Source: an uncultured Clostridia bacterium | GTDB lineage: Bacteria; Bacillota; Clostridia; Christensenellales; Borkfalkiaceae | Assembly: GCA_944346655.1 (NCBI GenBank) | Contig: CALVMP010000004.1 | Coordinates: forward strand, 1-46,124 | DNA length: 46,124 bases | Direction of reading: 5' to 3' | In this document: piece after piece, positions 1-8,831 of the stretch | How the letters are laid out: the number at the start of each line of letters is the position of its first letter | How positions within the stretch are numbered: position 1 is the first letter of the stretch | Position numbers and translations under genes: made by a program | Notes under the pieces: generated by a model | The model's input: only the letters and a program-made list of their open reading frames with translations | Database searches by the model: none | What the model was told of the DNA's origin: nothing

Positions 1-76
1 TGGTGATCCATCCGAGATTCGAACCCGGGACACCGTGATTAAAAGTCACGTGCTCTGCCGACTGAGCTAATGGACC
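1..76 (-). tRNA. tRNA-Lys (TTT)
   Basis: The minus strand folds as a full cloverleaf. The anticodon loop reads CTTTTAA, giving anticodon TTT for lysine. The 7-bp acceptor stem (GGTCCAT with ATGGATC) closes, and the T loop TTCGAAT and an encoded CCA tail are present. It is the last tRNA of the cluster visible here; the CCA lies at the very first bases of the window. Confidence 0.97.
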
Positions 77-81
77 AAAAT

Positions 82-156
82 TGGCTGGGGTGGCAGGATT
101 TGAACCTACGAATGCGGGAATCAAAATCCCGTGCCTTACCGCTTGGCGACACCCCA
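82..156 (-). tRNA. tRNA-Gln (TTG)
   Basis: Minus-strand cloverleaf with acceptor stem TGGGGTG/CACCCCA, anticodon stem CGGGA/TCCCG and loop TTTTGAT, giving anticodon TTG. The CCA end is encoded. Only five bases separate it from tRNA-Lys, so the two are processed from one precursor. Confidence 0.97.
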
Positions 157-198
157 ATAGCCGTTAAGGCAGCACCCGAACTACAGGGTACAAAGTTA

Positions 199-275
199 TG
201 GGGCGGGCGACAAGTTTCGAACTTGCTACCTCCAGAGCCACAATCTGGCGCTCTACCGATTGAGCTACGCCCGCC
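199..275 (-). tRNA. tRNA-His (GTG)
   Basis: Minus-strand cloverleaf with anticodon loop TTGTGGC (anticodon GTG). The acceptor stem is eight base pairs (GGCGGGCG with CGCCCGCC), matching the extra G-1:C73 pair that identifies histidine tRNA. CCA is encoded. Confidence 0.97.
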
Positions 276-285
276 ATAAATTTTT

Positions 286-362
286 TGGTGCGCCTGGAGA
301 GATTCGAACCCCCGACACACGGCTTAGAAGGCCGTTGCTCTATCCGACTGAGCTACAGGCGC
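286..362 (-). tRNA. tRNA-Arg (TCT)
   Basis: Minus-strand cloverleaf with anticodon stem ACGGC/GCCGT and loop CTTCTAA, giving anticodon TCT (AGA/AGG codons). The CCA end is encoded. Confidence 0.97.
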
Positions 363-391
363 ATAATGTGCGCCGCGAGCCTGAAGAAAAC

Positions 392-465
392 TGGAGCGGG
401 TGATGGGAATCGAACCCACGCAACCAGCTTGGAAGGCTAGTGTTCTACCATTGAACTACACCCGC
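392..465 (-). tRNA. tRNA-Gly (TCC)
   Basis: Minus-strand cloverleaf with anticodon loop CTTCCAA (anticodon TCC), acceptor stem GCGGGTG/CACCCGC and an encoded CCA. It is promoter-proximal in the five-tRNA transcript. Confidence 0.97.
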
Positions 466-519
466 ATGTGTGCGAGCTTTTCGCACGGGCGAGTTCTGCG
501 CACAACTCAATGCTTACCG

Positions 520-548
520 ATTATAGCAAATAGAATATTTTATGTCAA
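520..548 (-). promoter_or_regulatory. Sigma-A promoter of the tRNA cluster
   Basis: On the minus strand TTGACA (543-548) and TATAAT (520-525) are separated by exactly 17 bp, a perfect consensus. It points at tRNA-Gly and through it the whole tRNA run. Confidence 0.9.
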
Positions 549-578
549 CTTATTTTAAACACTGAATTGACAAAAAAA

Positions 579-1442
579 TTATTTTTTATCTTTATCTGAA
601 AGTGATAGAAATTCACAAACCGAGTGTGCGGCGACATTGCCCTCACCAACCGCCTTTGCGTACTGGTACGGTCTGCCCGTGCAGTCTCCCGCGGCGAACA
701 ATCCCTTTAAATTAGTCGAACAATCGCGGGAGACAGAGACGTGCCCGCCCTCGGTTTTAAGTCCCGGCACAAGCGCCGAAGGGGCGATTGCCTCCTTGAG
801 GAGAAAAACGCCGTCACACTCCACCGTCTGCTTTGCAAAGACGACGCGCCTTACGCGCATGTCGCCTTCGATTGCGCGGGGCATATCCCTTACCGTTTGG
901 ATATTCTGCGCGGAAAGTTTGGCTCCCTTATAGAGAGGCACGAACACGACCGACGAGGCGAGGGAAGAGAGATACTCCACCTCCTCTTCGAAGGCGGGCG
1001 ATGTCGAAACGGCGACTATTTTTTTGCCCTTGTACAATAGCCCGTCGCACGTGGCGCAATAGCTTACCCCCCTGCCGAGGAATTCGAGCTCGCCCGCAAC
1101 AGGCTTTACCGACTCCACGCCCGTGGCGAGAATTACTGTTTTACCTTCATAGCTCTGCCCGTCGGTGAGCACGGAAAAGCTTTCGCCCATGGCGTACACG
1201 CCCGTGACCTGCGCGGGAGTTACGGCTATGCCGCAGCTTTGAAGATGGTTCAAAAGCGCCGCCTTGAGCCCCTTGCCGCTGATTGCGGGGAGCCCGGGAT
1301 AGTTGTTTATCTCTTCCGCCGCCTCTATTTTGGAAGAGAGGTTTTTGCTGCCGAGGAGGACAAAATTTTTGCCCCTCGCCTTTAATGTGAGCGCCGCCGA
1401 GACGCCTGCGGCGCCCGTGCCGATAACTATGCAATCGTACAT
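579..1442 (-). CDS. Thioredoxin-reductase-like flavoprotein, possibly ferredoxin-linked (FFTR-like)
   Basis: The protein has 287 residues and the TrxB fold order: an N-terminal FAD-binding GTGAAG (residues 8-13), the redox disulfide CATC (129-132), and a C-terminal FAD motif ending in AAGDCTG (250-256). The middle NADPH domain is unusual. Where TrxB has GGGDSA followed by HRR, this protein has VSTSPA (145-150) and VPLYK, so the pyridine-nucleotide site appears lost. Known ferredoxin-dependent flavin thioredoxin reductases of clostridia lack the same motifs, and I infer a similar role, though direct proof is absent. It lies 39 bp downstream of glpK with its own AAGGAA ribosome site and is probably co-transcribed. 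Membership of the TrxR-like family is secure; the electron donor is inferred. Confidence 0.85.
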   Translation of the reverse strand: MYDCIVIGTGAAGVSAALTLKARGKNFVLLGSKNLSSKIEAAEEINNYPGLPAISGKGLKAALLNHLQSCGIAVTPAQVTGVYAMGESFSVLTDGQSYEGKTVILATGVESVKPVAGELEFLGRGVSYCATCDGLLYKGKKIVAVSTSPAFEEEVEYLSSLASSVVFVPLYKGAKLSAQNIQTVRDMPRAIEGDMRVRRVVFAKQTVECDGVFLLKEAIAPSALVPGLKTEGGHVSVSRDCSTNLKGLFAAGDCTGRPYQYAKAVGEGNVAAHSVCEFLSLSDKDKK

Positions 1443-1481
1443 ATAATTTCCTTATTAAATGTAATCCGTATGCGCAAAATT

Positions 1482-2966
1482 TTACGCTTTGCCGCGGGCA
1501 GCCGCAACGGCGGCATGCCAGCCTTTGAGAAGTTTTTGACGTTCGTCGTGGGATATTGATGGGGTAAACGTACGCCCGACGGGATTGAAGCTTGAAAGCT
1601 CGTCGATATCCTCCCACATGCCGCAGGTCAGCCCCGCGAGGTACGCCGCGCCGAGCGCGGTGCTTTCGACGACGCGCGGGCGCAACACGTTACAGTTTAA
1701 AATGTCCGCCTGGAAGGATAGCAGAAAGTCGTTTGCCGAAGCTCCCCCGTCCACCCTGAGCGCGTTCACCCTTACGCCCGCGTCGAGCTCCATTGCCCTG
1801 ACGATATCGGCGACCTGGTAGGCGATGCCCTCGAGCGCGGCACGTACGATATGCGCCCTGCCCGAACCCCGCGTGAGCCCGACGATTGCGCCGCGGGCTT
1901 TTGCATCCCAATAGGGTGCGCCCAGCCCGGTGAAAGCGGGCACGACGTACACCCCCTGCGACGAAGGAACGGATAGGGCTACCTCTTCGCTCTTTGCGGC
2001 TGAGGAGATTAGCCCGAGTTCGTCCCTGAGCCACTGCACTGCCGCGCCGCCGACGAACACCGAACCTTCGAGCACGTAGTCGGGGCGCTCCGAAAGCCCC
2101 GCGGCAAGCGAAGTTATGAGCCCGTTTTTGCTCTCTACCGCCTCCCCGCCCGTGTTCATGAGCAGAAAACAGCCCGTGCCGTAGGTGTTCTTTATCTGAC
2201 CCTTTTCAAGGCAGAGCTGACAGAAGAGCGCCGCCTGCTGATCGCCCGCAACCGAGCAGACGGGAATGGACTTGCCGAGCACGGTGGAAAGCGTAGACCC
2301 GTACATATATCCCGAAGGATACACCTCGGGCAGCATGGAACGGGGGATACCGAAGAGGGATAAAAGTTCGTCGTCCCACTTAAGGGTGTGGATATTAAAG
2401 AGCATTGTACGGGCGGCGTTGGTGTAGTCGGTGGCGTAGATTTTTCCGCCCGAGAGATTGTACAGAAGGTATGTATCGACGGTGCCGAAGCGCAGCCTGC
2501 CCGATTTGGCAAGCGAAGCGGCGCCTTCGACGTTTTGCAGAATCCACTGTATTTTAGTCGCCGAAAAATATGCGTCGGCGACGAGACCCGTCTTTAAGTA
2601 AATTAATTTATCGTACCCCTTTTGCCTGAGTTCGTCGCAGTAACCGGCGGTGCGGCGGCACTGCCACACTATGGCGTTGCATATGGGCTTGCCCGTTTGG
2701 GCGTCCCATACGAGGGTGGTTTCGCGCTGGTTGGTTATGCCCATCGCCTCGACGTCGGTTATGCTTGCGCCCGCGCGGACCAGAGCTTCGGCAATTACGC
2801 CGAGCTGGGAACCGAGAATATCCTTGGGGTCGTGTTCGACCCAGCCGGGAGCGGGATAAATTTGCCTGAATTCCTGCTGCGCCTTGCCGGCTATGTTGCC
2901 GTTGCGGTCGAAAACTATGGCGCGGGAGGAGGTTGTGCCCTGGTCGAGGGCGAGAATATATTTCAT
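1482..2966 (-). CDS. glpK: Glycerol kinase
   Basis: A 494-residue FGGY-family kinase that phosphorylates glycerol to glycerol-3-phosphate in the cytoplasm using ATP. The phosphate-binding start [15 protein letters not shown], the TNQRETT motif, GWVEHDP and the C-terminal [11 protein letters not shown] are all typical of GlpK, and the length is normal. A GGGGGA ribosome site precedes the ATG, and a dedicated promoter lies just upstream. No glycerol facilitator or glycerol-3-phosphate dehydrogenase gene is nearby. The downstream flavoprotein is likely in the same transcript. Confidence 0.97.
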   Translation of the reverse strand: MKYILALDQGTTSSRAIVFDRNGNIAGKAQQEFRQIYPAPGWVEHDPKDILGSQLGVIAEALVRAGASITDVEAMGITNQRETTLVWDAQTGKPICNAIVWQCRRTAGYCDELRQKGYDKLIYLKTGLVADAYFSATKIQWILQNVEGAASLAKSGRLRFGTVDTYLLYNLSGGKIYATDYTNAARTMLFNIHTLKWDDELLSLFGIPRSMLPEVYPSGYMYGSTLSTVLGKSIPVCSVAGDQQAALFCQLCLEKGQIKNTYGTGCFLLMNTGGEAVESKNGLITSLAAGLSERPDYVLEGSVFVGGAAVQWLRDELGLISSAAKSEEVALSVPSSQGVYVVPAFTGLGAPYWDAKARGAIVGLTRGSGRAHIVRAALEGIAYQVADIVRAMELDAGVRVNALRVDGGASANDFLLSFQADILNCNVLRPRVVESTALGAAYLAGLTCGMWEDIDELSSFNPVGRTFTPSISHDERQKLLKGWHAAVAAARGKA

Positions 2967-2989
2967 GGTTTTCCCCCTGTATATAAATG

Positions 2990-3018
2990 ATTATACCCCG
3001 AAGGCGCAAAAAATTCAA
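2990..3018 (-). promoter_or_regulatory. Sigma-A promoter of glpK
   Basis: Minus-strand TTGAAT (3013-3018) and TATAAT (2990-2995) with a 17-bp spacer, located between the terminator of the metal ATPase operon and the glpK start. Confidence 0.8.
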
Positions 3019-3032
3019 CCCCAATCACAAAA

Positions 3033-3059
3033 AATTCTCCGGCAGCATGCCGGAGAATT
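3033..3059 (-). terminator. Intrinsic terminator after the P-type ATPase gene
   Basis: A perfect 12-bp inverted repeat (AATTCTCCGGCA, 3-nt loop) begins six bases past the ATPase stop codon and is followed on the minus strand by a T-run. Confidence 0.85.
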
Positions 3060-3064
3060 AAAAT

Positions 3065-5383
3065 TTATTTGATGAGAGAAGTTCTTAAAGAGTTTAAAAT
3101 TGCAATGAGCATTACTCCCACGTCGCCGAAGATTGCGACGATTAAGGGGAAGCCGGGCACGGTGACGGATAAAATCATGATGGCAAACTTTAAGAGAAGC
3201 GAGCCGATTATGTTCTGGAACACAATCGAGCGCGTACCCTTGGCAATCCGCCTTGCCCGCGAAAGGGAGGTTAAACTGTCGGAGACGAGCACTATGTCCG
3301 AAGCTTCGATTGCCGCGTCCGAACCCATTTTTCCCATGGAGACGGCGCAGTCGGCAACCGTCATTACGGGGGCGTCGTTTATGCCGTCGCCGACGTAGAT
3401 TAGTCCGCCTTCAGCCTTGAGCTCCTTAGCCTTTTGCAGTTTTTCGTCAGGCAGGAGACCGGCGGCGCACTCGGTTATGCCCAGCTCCTCCGCCACAACT
3501 TTTGCGCGGCGGTAGCTGTCGCCCGTGAGCATTACAGTCTTTTCTATGCCCCCTTCCTTTAGTTCGGCGAGAGCCTTGGGGGCGTCGTACTTAATTTTGT
3601 CGTCAACTTCGACGAGCCCGATATACTGCCCGTCCATGGCGACATATATGACGGTTGAGGGGCTGTCGGATTCCGTAAACTCCACTCCCTCCCCGCGCAA
3701 AAGCTTTGCGTTGCCGCAGAGCACCTTTTTGCCGTCGATTTGGCACCTTATGCCGAGACCTGCCAGCTCTTCGGGAGAAGTTGCCTCAAATTCCGTCCGG
3801 ATACCGGCAAACGCCGCCGCTATGGGGTGGGAGGAATATTTTTCAGCCGCCGCGGCAAGCCCGAGCGCGAGGGGCGAGGAAGAACTCTTTACGGCGAAAG
3901 TGCCCTCGGTGAGGGTGCCCGTTTTGTCGAACGCGGCGACCTTTGCGCGGGCGAGCTCGTCGAGGCAGGTGGAGCCCTTTACGAGTATTCCGAACTTTGC
4001 CGCCCTGCCTATGCCGCCGAAGTATGAAAGGGGCACGGATATGACGAGCGCGCAGGGGCAGGAGATTACCAGAAACGAGAGCGAGCGGTATATCCACTCC
4101 CTGTACGTATCCCACGCGTACAAGCCCTGAACGGCGCATATTATTGTGGGAACGAGAGCCGCGACGAGAACGGCGGCGATGACGACCACGGGGGTATAGT
4201 ACTTTGCGAACTTGGTTATGAACTGTTCGGGCTTTGCCTTGCGGGCGGTGGAATTTTCGACGAGTTCCAAAATTTTCGCAACCGCCGAGCTGCTGTAGGG
4301 GCGGATGACTTCAGCCTTTACCGCCTTGGAAATGTTTATGGAGCCCGACAAAATTTCGTCGCCCTCTTCCACCTCGCGGGGGAGAGCCTCGCCGCTTAAA
4401 GACTTTGTATCGAGCGACGTCGAACCCTCTGAAAGGCGGCAGTCGACCGGCACCTTTTCGCCCGCCTTTATTAGTATTGTATCGCCGACGGCGAGATCTT
4501 CTGGGGAGACGACTATAGTTTCGCCGTCCTTTAAAAGCGTTGCCGTCTCCGCCTTTAAATCCATGAGCCCCGCAATTGACCTGCGCGACGAGCCGACAGC
4601 TATCGACTGCAAAAGTTCGCCTATCTGATAGAGCAGCATTACGGCGACGCCCTCCATGAGTCCGTCGCCCGTGAACACGCCGAGAACAATCGCCCCGACG
4701 GCGGCGAGGGTCATCAGAAAGTTTTCGTCAAATATTTTGCCCTTGGAAAGGTTGCGCGCGGTGTTCCATATAACGGGATAAGCCACGGGAATGAACGCAG
4801 CCGCGTAAAAGGCGTAAGAGACGTACAGCCACACGTCGCCCGGGAGCACATAGTCTATTACGACGGCGGGTATGAAGAAGATTACGGACAGGGCAATCTG
4901 AATTATCTCCTTGAGGTGGTCGCGAAGAACGCCCTTGGAGCGGGGCTTGCCCTCGTCGATTTCCACGTCCTCGAAGTGGGTTATGGCATGTATGGCGCTT
5001 TCGTACGCCTCGGGGGAGGCGGCGGAGAGAACGACCGTCATGTTCATGAAATCGACGGTGGCTTTGACGCCCTCCAAAGAGTTGAGCTCCTCTTCAAGTT
5101 CCCTTGCGCAGTTGGCGCAGCAGAGATTTTTAATCTTTATTCGCTTGCCGCCGCCGTCGCCTGAAACTTCGGCGGGGGCTTCCTCAACGACCTTTACGTC
5201 CTCAAAGTTGTTGCAGGCATGCTTTATTGCGGAAAGAACAGTCTCCTCACAGTCGCAGACAACCTTTTGCGCGACAAAGTCGACAGTTACCGAGCGCACG
5301 CCGTCGATTGCGGCGAGCTCCTCTTCAAGCTCCCTTGCGCAGTTGGCGCAGTCAAGCCCGGTTATTTTAATTGTGTTATTCAT
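3065..5383 (-). CDS. cadA: Heavy-metal-exporting P1B ATPase (Zn/Cd/Pb type)
   Basis: The protein exports divalent metal ions at ATP cost. It carries two N-terminal HMA domains, each with a CANCAREL core. The membrane CPC ion site (SCPCALV), the DKTGTLT phosphorylation site and GDGINDAP follow. The last membrane helix contains GDVGV, whose acidic residue is typical of Zn/Cd/Pb pumps rather than copper pumps. I place the start at the ATG at 5383, because it overlaps the end of the regulator gene and has AAGGAG upstream; a longer frame from 5407 runs inside the regulator gene. The result is about 772 residues, normal for CadA. Operon partner of the ArsR-family regulator. The exact metal preference is inferred. 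Confidence 0.93.
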   Translation of the reverse strand: MNNTIKITGLDCANCARELEEELAAIDGVRSVTVDFVAQKVVCDCEETVLSAIKHACNNFEDVKVVEEAPAEVSGDGGGKRIKIKNLCCANCARELEEELNSLEGVKATVDFMNMTVVLSAASPEAYESAIHAITHFEDVEIDEGKPRSKGVLRDHLKEIIQIALSVIFFIPAVVIDYVLPGDVWLYVSYAFYAAAFIPVAYPVIWNTARNLSKGKIFDENFLMTLAAVGAIVLGVFTGDGLMEGVAVMLLYQIGELLQSIAVGSSRRSIAGLMDLKAETATLLKDGETIVVSPEDLAVGDTILIKAGEKVPVDCRLSEGSTSLDTKSLSGEALPREVEEGDEILSGSINISKAVKAEVIRPYSSSAVAKILELVENSTARKAKPEQFITKFAKYYTPVVVIAAVLVAALVPTIICAVQGLYAWDTYREWIYRSLSFLVISCPCALVISVPLSYFGGIGRAAKFGILVKGSTCLDELARAKVAAFDKTGTLTEGTFAVKSSSSPLALGLAAAAEKYSSHPIAAAFAGIRTEFEATSPEELAGLGIRCQIDGKKVLCGNAKLLRGEGVEFTESDSPSTVIYVAMDGQYIGLVEVDDKIKYDAPKALAELKEGGIEKTVMLTGDSYRRAKVVAEELGITECAAGLLPDEKLQKAKELKAEGGLIYVGDGINDAPVMTVADCAVSMGKMGSDAAIEASDIVLVSDSLTSLSRARRIAKGTRSIVFQNIIGSLLLKFAIMILSVTVPGFPLIVAIFGDVGVMLIAILNSLRTSLIK

Positions 5384-5732
5384 TGCAGTCCAAATGCTCC
5401 TTTGCAACGGCTATCATTGCCATAATGTGCCCGTCGGCGACCGAATACATGATCTGTTTGCCGTTGCGGCGCGCTTTTACGATTTTATTGTCCTTGAGCG
5501 TTTTAAGCTGGTGGGAAACGGCGCTCTGGTTGCCCTCCACCGCCGCGGTTATATGCTCGACGCACAGTTCTCCGCAGGAGAGAGCCAAAAGAATTTTTAG
5601 CCTCGAAGGCTCGGAGATTGCCTTGAACCGCGCAGCCATGGTGGCTACGTCCTCGTCCGAAGGCATCTGCTCGAGCGCCAGCCGCATGCGCTCTTCATGA
5701 ACGGCATGCTGGGCGGGAGTATCCTTTTGCAT
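5376..5732 (-). CDS. ArsR/SmtB-family metal-sensing repressor
   Basis: A 118-residue winged-helix repressor with the recognition helix region NQSAVSHQLKTLKDN and the wing RRNGKQIMYSV. The C-terminal helix has D100, H102 and H113 in the DxHx10H arrangement of the alpha-5 zinc site known from SmtB/CzrA, with C116 near the expected fourth ligand position. The alpha-3 segment GELCVEH keeps only one cysteine, so an alpha-5 Zn/Cd-type sensor fits better than a CadC thiolate-only one. It has an AAGGAG ribosome site and overlaps the ATPase gene it presumably controls. Metal identity is inferred. Confidence 0.93.
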   Translation of the reverse strand: MQKDTPAQHAVHEERMRLALEQMPSDEDVATMAARFKAISEPSRLKILLALSCGELCVEHITAAVEGNQSAVSHQLKTLKDNKIVKARRNGKQIMYSVADGHIMAMIAVAKEHLDCNE

Positions 5733-5749
5733 ATTGTATGCTCCTTTTT

Positions 5750-5769
5750 ATATGAATTGTTATTCATAT
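5750..5769. promoter_or_regulatory. Probable ArsR/SmtB operator
   Basis: A perfect inverted repeat ATATGAAT-N4-ATTCATAT lies immediately downstream of the -10 box and abuts the repressor gene leader. ATGAA/TTCAT half-sites are typical of this repressor family, which suggests autoregulation. Confidence 0.75.
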
Positions 5770-5796
5770 GATAATACGTTCTTTAAATTTTGTCAA
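5768..5796 (-). promoter_or_regulatory. Promoter of the arsR-cadA operon
   Basis: Minus-strand TTGACA (5791-5796), 17-bp spacer, TATCAT (5768-5773). The -10 box touches the inverted-repeat operator, so bound repressor would block initiation. Confidence 0.8.
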
Positions 5797-5823
5797 GCGA
5801 AATTTTAAAAATTATTAAAAAAT

Positions 5824-5850
5824 AAACGCCGACCGAAGCGGTCAGCGTTT
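5824..5850 (-). terminator. Terminator after the radical SAM/ABC-F/membrane protein operon
   Basis: An 11-bp hairpin with one mismatch (AAACGC and GACCG arms, AAG loop). On the minus strand it is followed by TATTTTTT, a good intrinsic terminator just past the membrane protein gene. Confidence 0.8.
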
Positions 5851-5877
5851 GGATTATATAATAAGGGGAAAAACAAA

Positions 5878-6927
5878 TTATTTTTTGTCGGGCTTTTCGC
5901 CGAGGAATTGTTTTATTATGGACGAGCCTATTTTTTTGCCTATGCGCACCTTCAACGGCTCCTTTTTGGGTTTTTCGTATACCTCTATCGAACCTTCGAG
6001 CTTGAGGTCTGCGCAGGGGTTGTATGTCGTGTAGTTGCATTCCACAGCGTAGTCGAACACATTTTTTAAAATGCCCTCCACCGTCGGTCTGTCCTCCGCC
6101 GGGGCGAGATCGACCGCCGCGAAGATATGGTTGGAGTTTATGGAAGCGAGCTTGCGGCGCCCGAACGCGGGTAGTATGTAACCGTCGATACAGCGGCTTA
6201 TGTCGTCGAGCATGCCCTTATCCACCTTGGAAGTGGAGGCAAACTGCGCCGGCGTTGCCATGGCGTAGCCGTACCACTCCAGAGCCACCGAGGAAAAGCG
6301 CTTGTTGACCTTTGTGGGGGAGAGCAACCAGCGGGCGACCCCGCCGAGCCCGCCGAAGATGAGGGGAATAGCCGAAAGGATTATGGAGAATATCGATATG
6401 ATAAGCGTTACCGTGCGCACGGCGAGGGACAGACTGTCGGAAGCGCCCTCCGAAAAGGCGACGCCGACGGCAAAACAGCTCATGACGAGGGAGGCGAGCC
6501 GCACGAGATAGCGGAACACCTTTAAAATTTTGCCGTGCTTTTTATAATTTTTAGCCGACCCGCGCGAAAAGACGAGGGCGCAGGCGGCAAAGACGAGAAA
6601 GAGTGCGCCGTACACGCCGAGAATGGTCCACACGGCAATTTCCCAGCCGACGGAAAGGCTGTTCGTAAGCCCGAGATATAGAATGATTGCCACATATACC
6701 GCGGTGAATGCAAGCGAAAAGGCGAGCGAAAGAATATTTAACCTGCGGCTTATCTGCGCACGGTTGGACCAGACTTTTCTTACGGCGCAGCGGATGTCGT
6801 AGATATCCTTGGCGAGCGTGAACGTCTCTTCGCTCGAGATGGTGTGCCGCACTTCGCGGACTTCGGGAGTTTCCTGTGCGGGGGCGTCGGTTGCCGCCGC
6901 CTCAGTTTTTGCTTTATCTTCTTTCAT
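5878..6927 (-). CDS. Membrane protein of unknown function
   Basis: About 349 residues. I do not recognise a family. A charged N-terminal region (to about residue 75) precedes four hydrophobic segments at roughly residues 75-95, 105-125, 143-162 and 172-198. A soluble C-terminal half follows, ending in a lysine-rich tail. The ATG at 6927 is preferred over an in-frame GTG at 6936 because AAGGTGA sits at the right distance before it. It is the last gene of an operon with the ABC-F ATPase and the radical SAM protein, starting 11 bp after the ABC-F stop. Confidence 0.75.
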   Translation of the reverse strand: MKEDKAKTEAAATDAPAQETPEVREVRHTISSEETFTLAKDIYDIRCAVRKVWSNRAQISRRLNILSLAFSLAFTAVYVAIILYLGLTNSLSVGWEIAVWTILGVYGALFLVFAACALVFSRGSAKNYKKHGKILKVFRYLVRLASLVMSCFAVGVAFSEGASDSLSLAVRTVTLIISIFSIILSAIPLIFGGLGGVARWLLSPTKVNKRFSSVALEWYGYAMATPAQFASTSKVDKGMLDDISRCIDGYILPAFGRRKLASINSNHIFAAVDLAPAEDRPTVEGILKNVFDYAVECNYTTYNPCADLKLEGSIEVYEKPKKEPLKVRIGKKIGSSIIKQFLGEKPDKK

Positions 6928-6938
6928 GATTGTCACCT

Positions 6939-8831
6939 TCAGGATATGAGTTTTGAGTACTCCTCGTACAACTCTTCGATTTTCTGCCTGAGTTCTTCAA
7001 GCTCCCCGGAAACTTTCGCGGCGAGTTTGTAGTCGCTGATAACCTCCGGCGATACGAGGCGGGCGTTGAGCTCCCCCTCCCTGTCCTCCGCCTCCGCTAT
7101 GGCGGCTTCCACGCGCTTTATTTCGGCTTTTAAATTTGCCTCTGCCGCGCGTTCCTTTTTTGAGCGGTAGCCCTCCGCCTTTTTTTGCAGATAGCGTTCG
7201 CGCTCCGCCTCTTCCTCCTCCCTTCTCTTTTGGGCGGCGGCAGTCTGTTTTTGGGCAATGAAATTATCGTATCCCCCCGGGTATGCCTCAAGCATTCCGT
7301 TTTCTATGGAGACGACGGTATCTGCGAGCGCCGAAATGAAATACCTGTCGTGCGAAACGAAGATGACCGTTCCGTCGAACTCCTTTAAGGCTTTTTCAAG
7401 GCTCTCTCTTGCGGGGAGGTCGAGGTGGTTTGTCGGCTCGTCCAAAATCAAAACGTTGCCGTGCTCGTTTTCGAACACGCACAGCGCGAGTTTTGCCCTT
7501 TCGCCGCCCGAAAGCGATTTTACCTTTTTATCCATATCCTCGGGCACAAGTCCGCAGCGGGCAAGCGAAGACCTTATTTCGGTCTGCGAAAAAGCCACAT
7601 GCCTTTCCCAAAGTTCGGCAAGCACGGTGTTTTCCGGGTCGAGGTTGGCGTTTTCCTGGTCGTACACGGCAAAGTGAACATACCTGCCGACTTCGATTGA
7701 TGAGTCGCCCGAGACAATTCGCTTTAGAAGGGTAGACTTGCCCGCGCCGTTGGGTCCTACGATTGCCACTTTCCGCCCCCTTTCAACCGAAAGATTGCCG
7801 TGCGCAAACAGAATTTTATCCCCTGCGGTCAGCGTTAAATCCCTTATATCCAGCACCCTTTCGTAGGGCGGCCGGGTGTAGGTAAACTTAAAGCGGGGCG
7901 GCGCGGGCGGCGTGTAGGGCTTTTGCAGAAGCTCCATTTTTTCGAGCTGCTTTACCCTGCTCTGCGCCGACTTTGCCGTGGTGGCGCGGACTATGTTTTT
8001 ATCTACATACTCCTGAAGCTTCGCCCTCTCCTCCTGCTGTTTTTCGTATTCCTTTAAAGCTAAGGCGTAGCGCTCGGCTTTGAGCACCTTATATTTCGAG
8101 TAGTTGCCCGCATACGCCGAAAGGGTTTTGTTTTCAATTTCCAATGTCTTTTGGCTGATTTTATCCAAAAAATACCTGTCGTGCGAAACCAAAAGGATTG
8201 CGCCCGAAAAGTCCTTTAAATAGTCCTCCAGCCAGAAGAGAGTGGCGATATCGAGGTGGTTTGTCGGCTCGTCCAGAATTAAAAGGTCGGGCACCTCCAA
8301 AAGGAGACGGGCGAGCTTGAGCCTCGTCTTTTCCCCTCCCGACATGGTGGCAATGTTTCTTTCGTACAGACCCTCGAAGCCCATGCCGTTTAAAACGCGC
8401 TTTATCTTTACGTCGATATTATAGGCGTCCCGCGCGGCTACGAGCTTTTGCAGCGACTCGATTTTAGAGGATAAAACGGCGTAGTCGTGCGTGGAGGGGT
8501 CGCATCGGGAGAGTTCGGAGGAGAGATTTTCAAGTTTTTGTATGGCGGCGAGGTCGCTTTCGAAAACTTTGAGCATTTCGCCGTACACCGTGCCGTCCGA
8601 CTCCAATCCCCCGCTCTGTTCGAGATACCCGAAGCGCGCGCCGTTTTTTACGGTGATTGCGCCATAGTCGGGGGTCAACTGACCGAGAAGGAGTTTTATG
8701 AGCGTGGTTTTGCCCTCGCCGTTGGAACCCACCAGGGCTACGCGTTCGCCCTCGTGCAGAGAAAAATTTACGTCTGAAAATATTAAATTGTCGCCGTAGG
8801 AAAAGGCTACGGAAGAAAATGAAGCAAGCAT
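6939..8831 (-). CDS. ABC-F family ATPase (ribosome-associated type)
   Basis: A 630-residue soluble protein with two ABC ATPase domains and no membrane segment. Walker A motifs GSNGEGKT and GPNGAGKS, signatures MSGGEKTRL and LSGGERAKL, and two LILDEPTNHLD Walker B motifs are intact. A charged linker lies between the domains, and a C-terminal coiled coil rich in Glu, Lys and Arg (about residues 525-630) resembles the YdiF/Uup type. ABC-F proteins act on translating ribosomes. A housekeeping translation factor is more likely than drug resistance here, but this is not proven. Its ATG directly follows the TAA of the radical SAM gene. Confidence 0.92.
   Translation of the reverse strand: MLASFSSVAFSYGDNLIFSDVNFSLHEGERVALVGSNGEGKTTLIKLLLGQLTPDYGAITVKNGARFGYLEQSGGLESDGTVYGEMLKVFESDLAAIQKLENLSSELSRCDPSTHDYAVLSSKIESLQKLVAARDAYNIDVKIKRVLNGMGFEGLYERNIATMSGGEKTRLKLARLLLEVPDLLILDEPTNHLDIATLFWLEDYLKDFSGAILLVSHDRYFLDKISQKTLEIENKTLSAYAGNYSKYKVLKAERYALALKEYEKQQEERAKLQEYVDKNIVRATTAKSAQSRVKQLEKMELLQKPYTPPAPPRFKFTYTRPPYERVLDIRDLTLTAGDKILFAHGNLSVERGRKVAIVGPNGAGKSTLLKRIVSGDSSIEVGRYVHFAVYDQENANLDPENTVLAELWERHVAFSQTEIRSSLARCGLVPEDMDKKVKSLSGGERAKLALCVFENEHGNVLILDEPTNHLDLPARESLEKALKEFDGTVIFVSHDRYFISALADTVVSIENGMLEAYPGGYDNFIAQKQTAAAQKRREEEEAERERYLQKKAEGYRSKKERAAEANLKAEIKRVEAAIAEAEDREGELNARLVSPEVISDYKLAAKVSGELEELRQKIEELYEEYSKLIS

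Noticed and set aside
637..1168. Several plus-strand frames opposite the thioredoxin-reductase-like gene
   Set aside because: They are antisense shadows of a clearly coding minus-strand gene and have no ribosome sites or recognisable protein features.
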